Shown here piece by piece: positions 60,854 to 64,000 of a stretch of DNA of 64,000 nucleotides. Under the pieces are notes generated by a model. The model saw only the letters and a list, made by a program, of their open reading frames with translations. It had not been told where the DNA came from and did no database searches. Every line of letters begins with the position of its first letter. Positions within the stretch are counted from its first letter, which is position 1. The position numbers were made by a program, and so were the translations under genes. This DNA comes from Misgurnus anguillicaudatus (Eukaryota; Chordata; Actinopteri; Cypriniformes; Cobitidae), in contig NC_073346.2 of the NCBI RefSeq assembly GCF_027580225.2, positions 2,561,001 through 2,625,000 of the forward strand, written 5' to 3'.

Positions 60854-61563
60854 AACGTAGATGGAGTCTTATGTAAACAAACAGCTGATGTTAAAGTGAC
60901 AGCGCATCATTTTCAAAGTAAAGTTTATTTTATTCAGGTAAATGGAGGTTTGCAACGGAGGTTTTGCCAAAAATAGTAAACATCTACCTACCAGCTATTA
61001 TACACGCTATATCGGATTGTTTTAACATGTGTCCCATTGTAAAAAAAAATCCGTAGAAATTACAATGGTATTGCAGCTGGGTTGCCGTAAATTACCGTAG
61101 ATTTAAATTTATGTTATTTACTGGCAAGAGTTTGTTCAAAGTTAAATAAATTTTAAATATTGACAGGTCTTTGTCTTTACAGAGTGAAACTATACAATAA
61201 CAGCCTCATTCAAAGCATTCTGGGAACCAGAAATCATCATCAACCTTTTTCAGTTTTTTGCTTCAGATTTTGTTTCGCAGAATGTTTTGCTTGATGCTGT
61301 TTTTCTAGTTTTGTTCTGTAAAGACAAAGAGGTGTGGATGTTTGGAGTTCATTTAACTTTGAACAAAATGTTGCCAGTAAATAATAAATAATAAATACTA
61401 AATTGAAATCTACGGTAAGTTTCCGGCAACCCAGCTGCAAATTTCTACTGAATTTTTTTACAGTGTAGGTAATGTCTATTTTATATTTATGTTTTGAGTA
61501 TTGTTGGGTTTGAATATTGTTGTAATGTGTTTATGTTTTCTTTAAATTTAGTTAGCTTATTAG
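60854..61563. repeat. Module Y, copy 6
   Basis: The palindromic MITE is at 61035-61465. Both arms (61161-61187 and 61312-61346) carry clustered A-to-G differences from the other copies. Confidence 0.9.
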
Positions 61564-62017
61564 CATCCTACCCGTTTAATTTATAATAGTAGGACAACCT
61601 GACAGCATTTTGTACAGTCAGGTCATCCTACCCGTTTAATTTATACTAGTAGGATAACCTGACAGCATTTTGTACAGTCGGGTCATCCTACCCGTTTAAT
61701 TTATACTAGTAGGATAACCTGACAGCATTTTGTACAGTCGGGTCATCCTACCCGTTTAATTTATTCTAGTAGGATAACCTGACAGCATTTTGTACAGTCA
61801 GGTCATCCTACACATTTAATTTATACTAGTAGGACAATCTGACAGCATTTTGTACAGTCAGGTCATCCTACCCGTTTAATTTATACTAGTAGGACAATAT
61901 GAAAGCATTTTGCAACTTCAGGTCATCCTACCTGTTTAATTTAAACTAGTAGGACAATCTGAAAGCATTTTACACCTTCAGGTCATCCTTCCTGTTTAAT
62001 TTATACTAAGAGGACAA
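61564..62017. repeat. 60-bp satellite, A then two B
   Basis: Partner of 15591-16044. Confidence 0.95.
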
Positions 62018-62142
62018 TCGTGGGCAGTGGGCAGATGCCTCGCATCTGCACGGGAAATGAACGACCCCGCCTTTCACGAGTTTCCTGCTGCTTTGCAGGT
62101 TGAAGGTAAACCCAAATAGAAAATCCGTTACAGAGACCCGTA
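62018..62142. repeat. Module Z, copy 6
   Basis: As copy 2, with one change CTTTCACGAG for CTTCCACGAG. Confidence 0.85.
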
Positions 62143-64000
62143 TACTAGTAGGACAATCTGACAGCATTTTGCACTTTCAAGTCATCCTAACTCTTTAATT
62201 TATAACAGTAGGATAACCTGACAGCATTTTGTACAGTCAGGTCATCCTACCCGTTTAATTTATACTAGTAGGACAATCTGACAGCATTTTGTACAGTCAG
62301 GTCATCCTACCCGTTTAATTTATACTAGTAGGATAACTTGACAGCATTTTGTAAAGTCAGGTCATCCTACACGTTTAATTTATACTAGTTAGGACAATCT
62401 GACAGCATTTTGTACAGTCAGGTCATCATACCCGTTTAATTTATATTAGTAGGATAACCTGACAGCATTTTGTACAGTCGGGTCATCCTACCCGTTTAAT
62501 TTATACTAGTAGGATAACCTGACAGCATTTTGTACAGTCAGGTCATCCTACCTCTTTAATTTATACTAGTAGGATAACTTGACAGCATTTTGTAAAGTCA
62601 GGTCATCCTACACGTTTAATTTATACTAGTAGGACAATCTGACAGCATTTTGTACAGTCAGGTCATCATACCCGTTTAATTTATATTAGTAGGATAACCT
62701 GACAGCATTTTGTACAGTCGGGTCATCCTACCCGTTTAATTTATACTAGTAGGATAACCTGACAGCATTTTGTACAGTCAGGTCATCCTACCTCTTTAAT
62801 TTATAACAGTAGGATAACCTGACAGCATTTTGTACAGTCGGGTCATCCTACCCGTTTAATTTATACTAGTAGGATAACCTGACAGCATTTTGTACAGTCG
62901 GGTCATCCTACCCGTTTAATTTATACTAGTAGGATAACTTGACAGCATTTTGTAAAGTCAGGTCATCCTACACTTTTAATTTATACTAGTAGGACAATCT
63001 GACAGCATTTTGTACAGTCAGGTCATGATACCCGTTTAATTTATATTAGTAGGATAACCTGACAGCATTTTGTACAGTCGGGTCATCCTACCCGTTTAAT
63101 TTATACTAGTAGGATAACCTGACAGCATTTTGTACAGTCAGGTCATCCTACCTCTTTAATTTATACTAGTAGGACAATCTGACAGCATTTTGTACAGTCA
63201 GGTCATCATACCCGTTTAATTTATATTAGTAGGATAACCTGACAGCATTTTGTACAGTCGGGTCATCCTACCCGTTTAATTTATACTAGTAGGATAACCT
63301 GACTGCATTTTGCACTTTCAAGTCATCCTAACTCTTTAATTTATAACAGTAGGATAACCTGACAGCATTTTGTACAGTCAGGTCATCCTACCCGTTTAAT
63401 TTATACTAGTAGGACAATCTGACAGCATTTTGTACAGTCAGGTCATCCTACCCGTTTAATTTAAACTAGTAGGATAACTTGACAGCATTTTGTAAAGTCA
63501 GGTCATCCTACACGTTTAATTTATACTAGTAGGACAATCTGACAGCATTTTGTACAGTCAGGTCATCCTACCCGTTTAATTTATATTAGTAGGATAACCT
63601 GACAGCATTTTGTACAGTCGGGTCATCCTACCCGTTTAATTTATACTAGTAGGATAACCTGACAGCATTTTGTACAGTCGGGTCATCCTACCCGTTTAAT
63701 TTATACTAGTAGGATAACCTGACAGCATTTTGTACAGTCAGGTCATCCTACCTGTTTAATTTATACTAGTAGGACAATCTGACAGCATTTTGTACAGTCA
63801 GGTCATCCTACCCGTTTAATTTATACTAGTAGGATAACCTGACAGCATTTTGTACAGTCAGGTCATCCTACCCGTTTAATTTATACTAGTAGGATAACCT
63901 GACAGCATTTTGTACAGTCAGGTCATCCTACCTCTTTAATTTATACTAGTAGGATAACCTGACAGCATTTTGTACAGTCAGGTCATCCTACCTGTTTAAT
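62143..64000. repeat. 60-bp satellite, type A, to window end
   Basis: Type A units. A marker unit GATAACTTGACAGCATTTTG followed by TAAAGTC recurs at about 62331, 62571, 62931 and 63471, so higher-order periods of four, six and nine units are mixed. The array runs off the window. Confidence 0.95.

Overview
The window looks like repeat-dense nuclear DNA of a cyprinid-type (carp, minnow or danio) fish. It is AT-rich and has no prokaryotic gene organisation. It carries several transposon families I recognise from cyprinid genomes: a palindromic MITE with AAAATATGCTCATTT ends, a TTAA-target MITE starting AAAGGGAATTGTTCACCC, hAT elements starting TAGGGCTG, CAGGGGCG and TAGAGGTC, a CACTG-ended fold-back MITE, and multi-exon remnants of the fish SAMD3-like family. 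I find no ordinary host gene that I can support.

Most of the window is one tandem array of a 60-bp satellite unit. There are two unit types. Type A has a CTGACAG..CAGTCAG core and type B has a CTGAAAG..CTTTCAG core. Three non-satellite modules recur inside the array: X (about 725 bp), Y (about 710 bp, itself carrying a CACTG-type palindromic MITE) and Z (about 125 bp, hairpin-rich). X always sits in type B units. Y has type B before it and type A after it. Z is preceded by two type B units and followed by type A. Larger blocks are duplicated: 1-3318, 27460-30778 and 34157-37475 are three copies of one block; 18051-20132 plus 26104-30778 was duplicated in tandem to 30779-37475 (period about 6.7 kb); 40138-44726 repeats from 44727; and 13956 to about 16570 repeats from 57895.

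Discrete insertions interrupt the array. (1) 4529-13955: a hAT element whose minus-strand transposase gene can be assembled into eight phase-compatible exons, about 590 codons without a stop; its right terminus is missing. (2) 20133-26103: a 5.97-kb element with CACTCAAAAAA ends and a TA target duplication, carrying a degenerate SAMD3-like gene and nested MITEs, one of which contains THAP-finger fragments. (3) 50344-51390: a non-autonomous hAT. (4) 52043-53610: a nested MITE cluster. (5) 53660-56967: an LTR retrotransposon without pol. (6) 57006-57862: an element with a 10-bp target duplication. (7) 58824-60845: a second non-autonomous hAT that carries a divergent, MITE-free copy of part of module Y. 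Because the array is duplicated, uninterrupted sister copies give the empty sites for several of these insertions.

The signals most worth follow-up are: the two dyad centres in the satellite unit and the paired base changes in its stem; copy-specific clusters of A-to-G (or T-to-C) changes in the palindromic MITE of module Y; the apparently intact hAT gene; and the conserved hairpin module Z.
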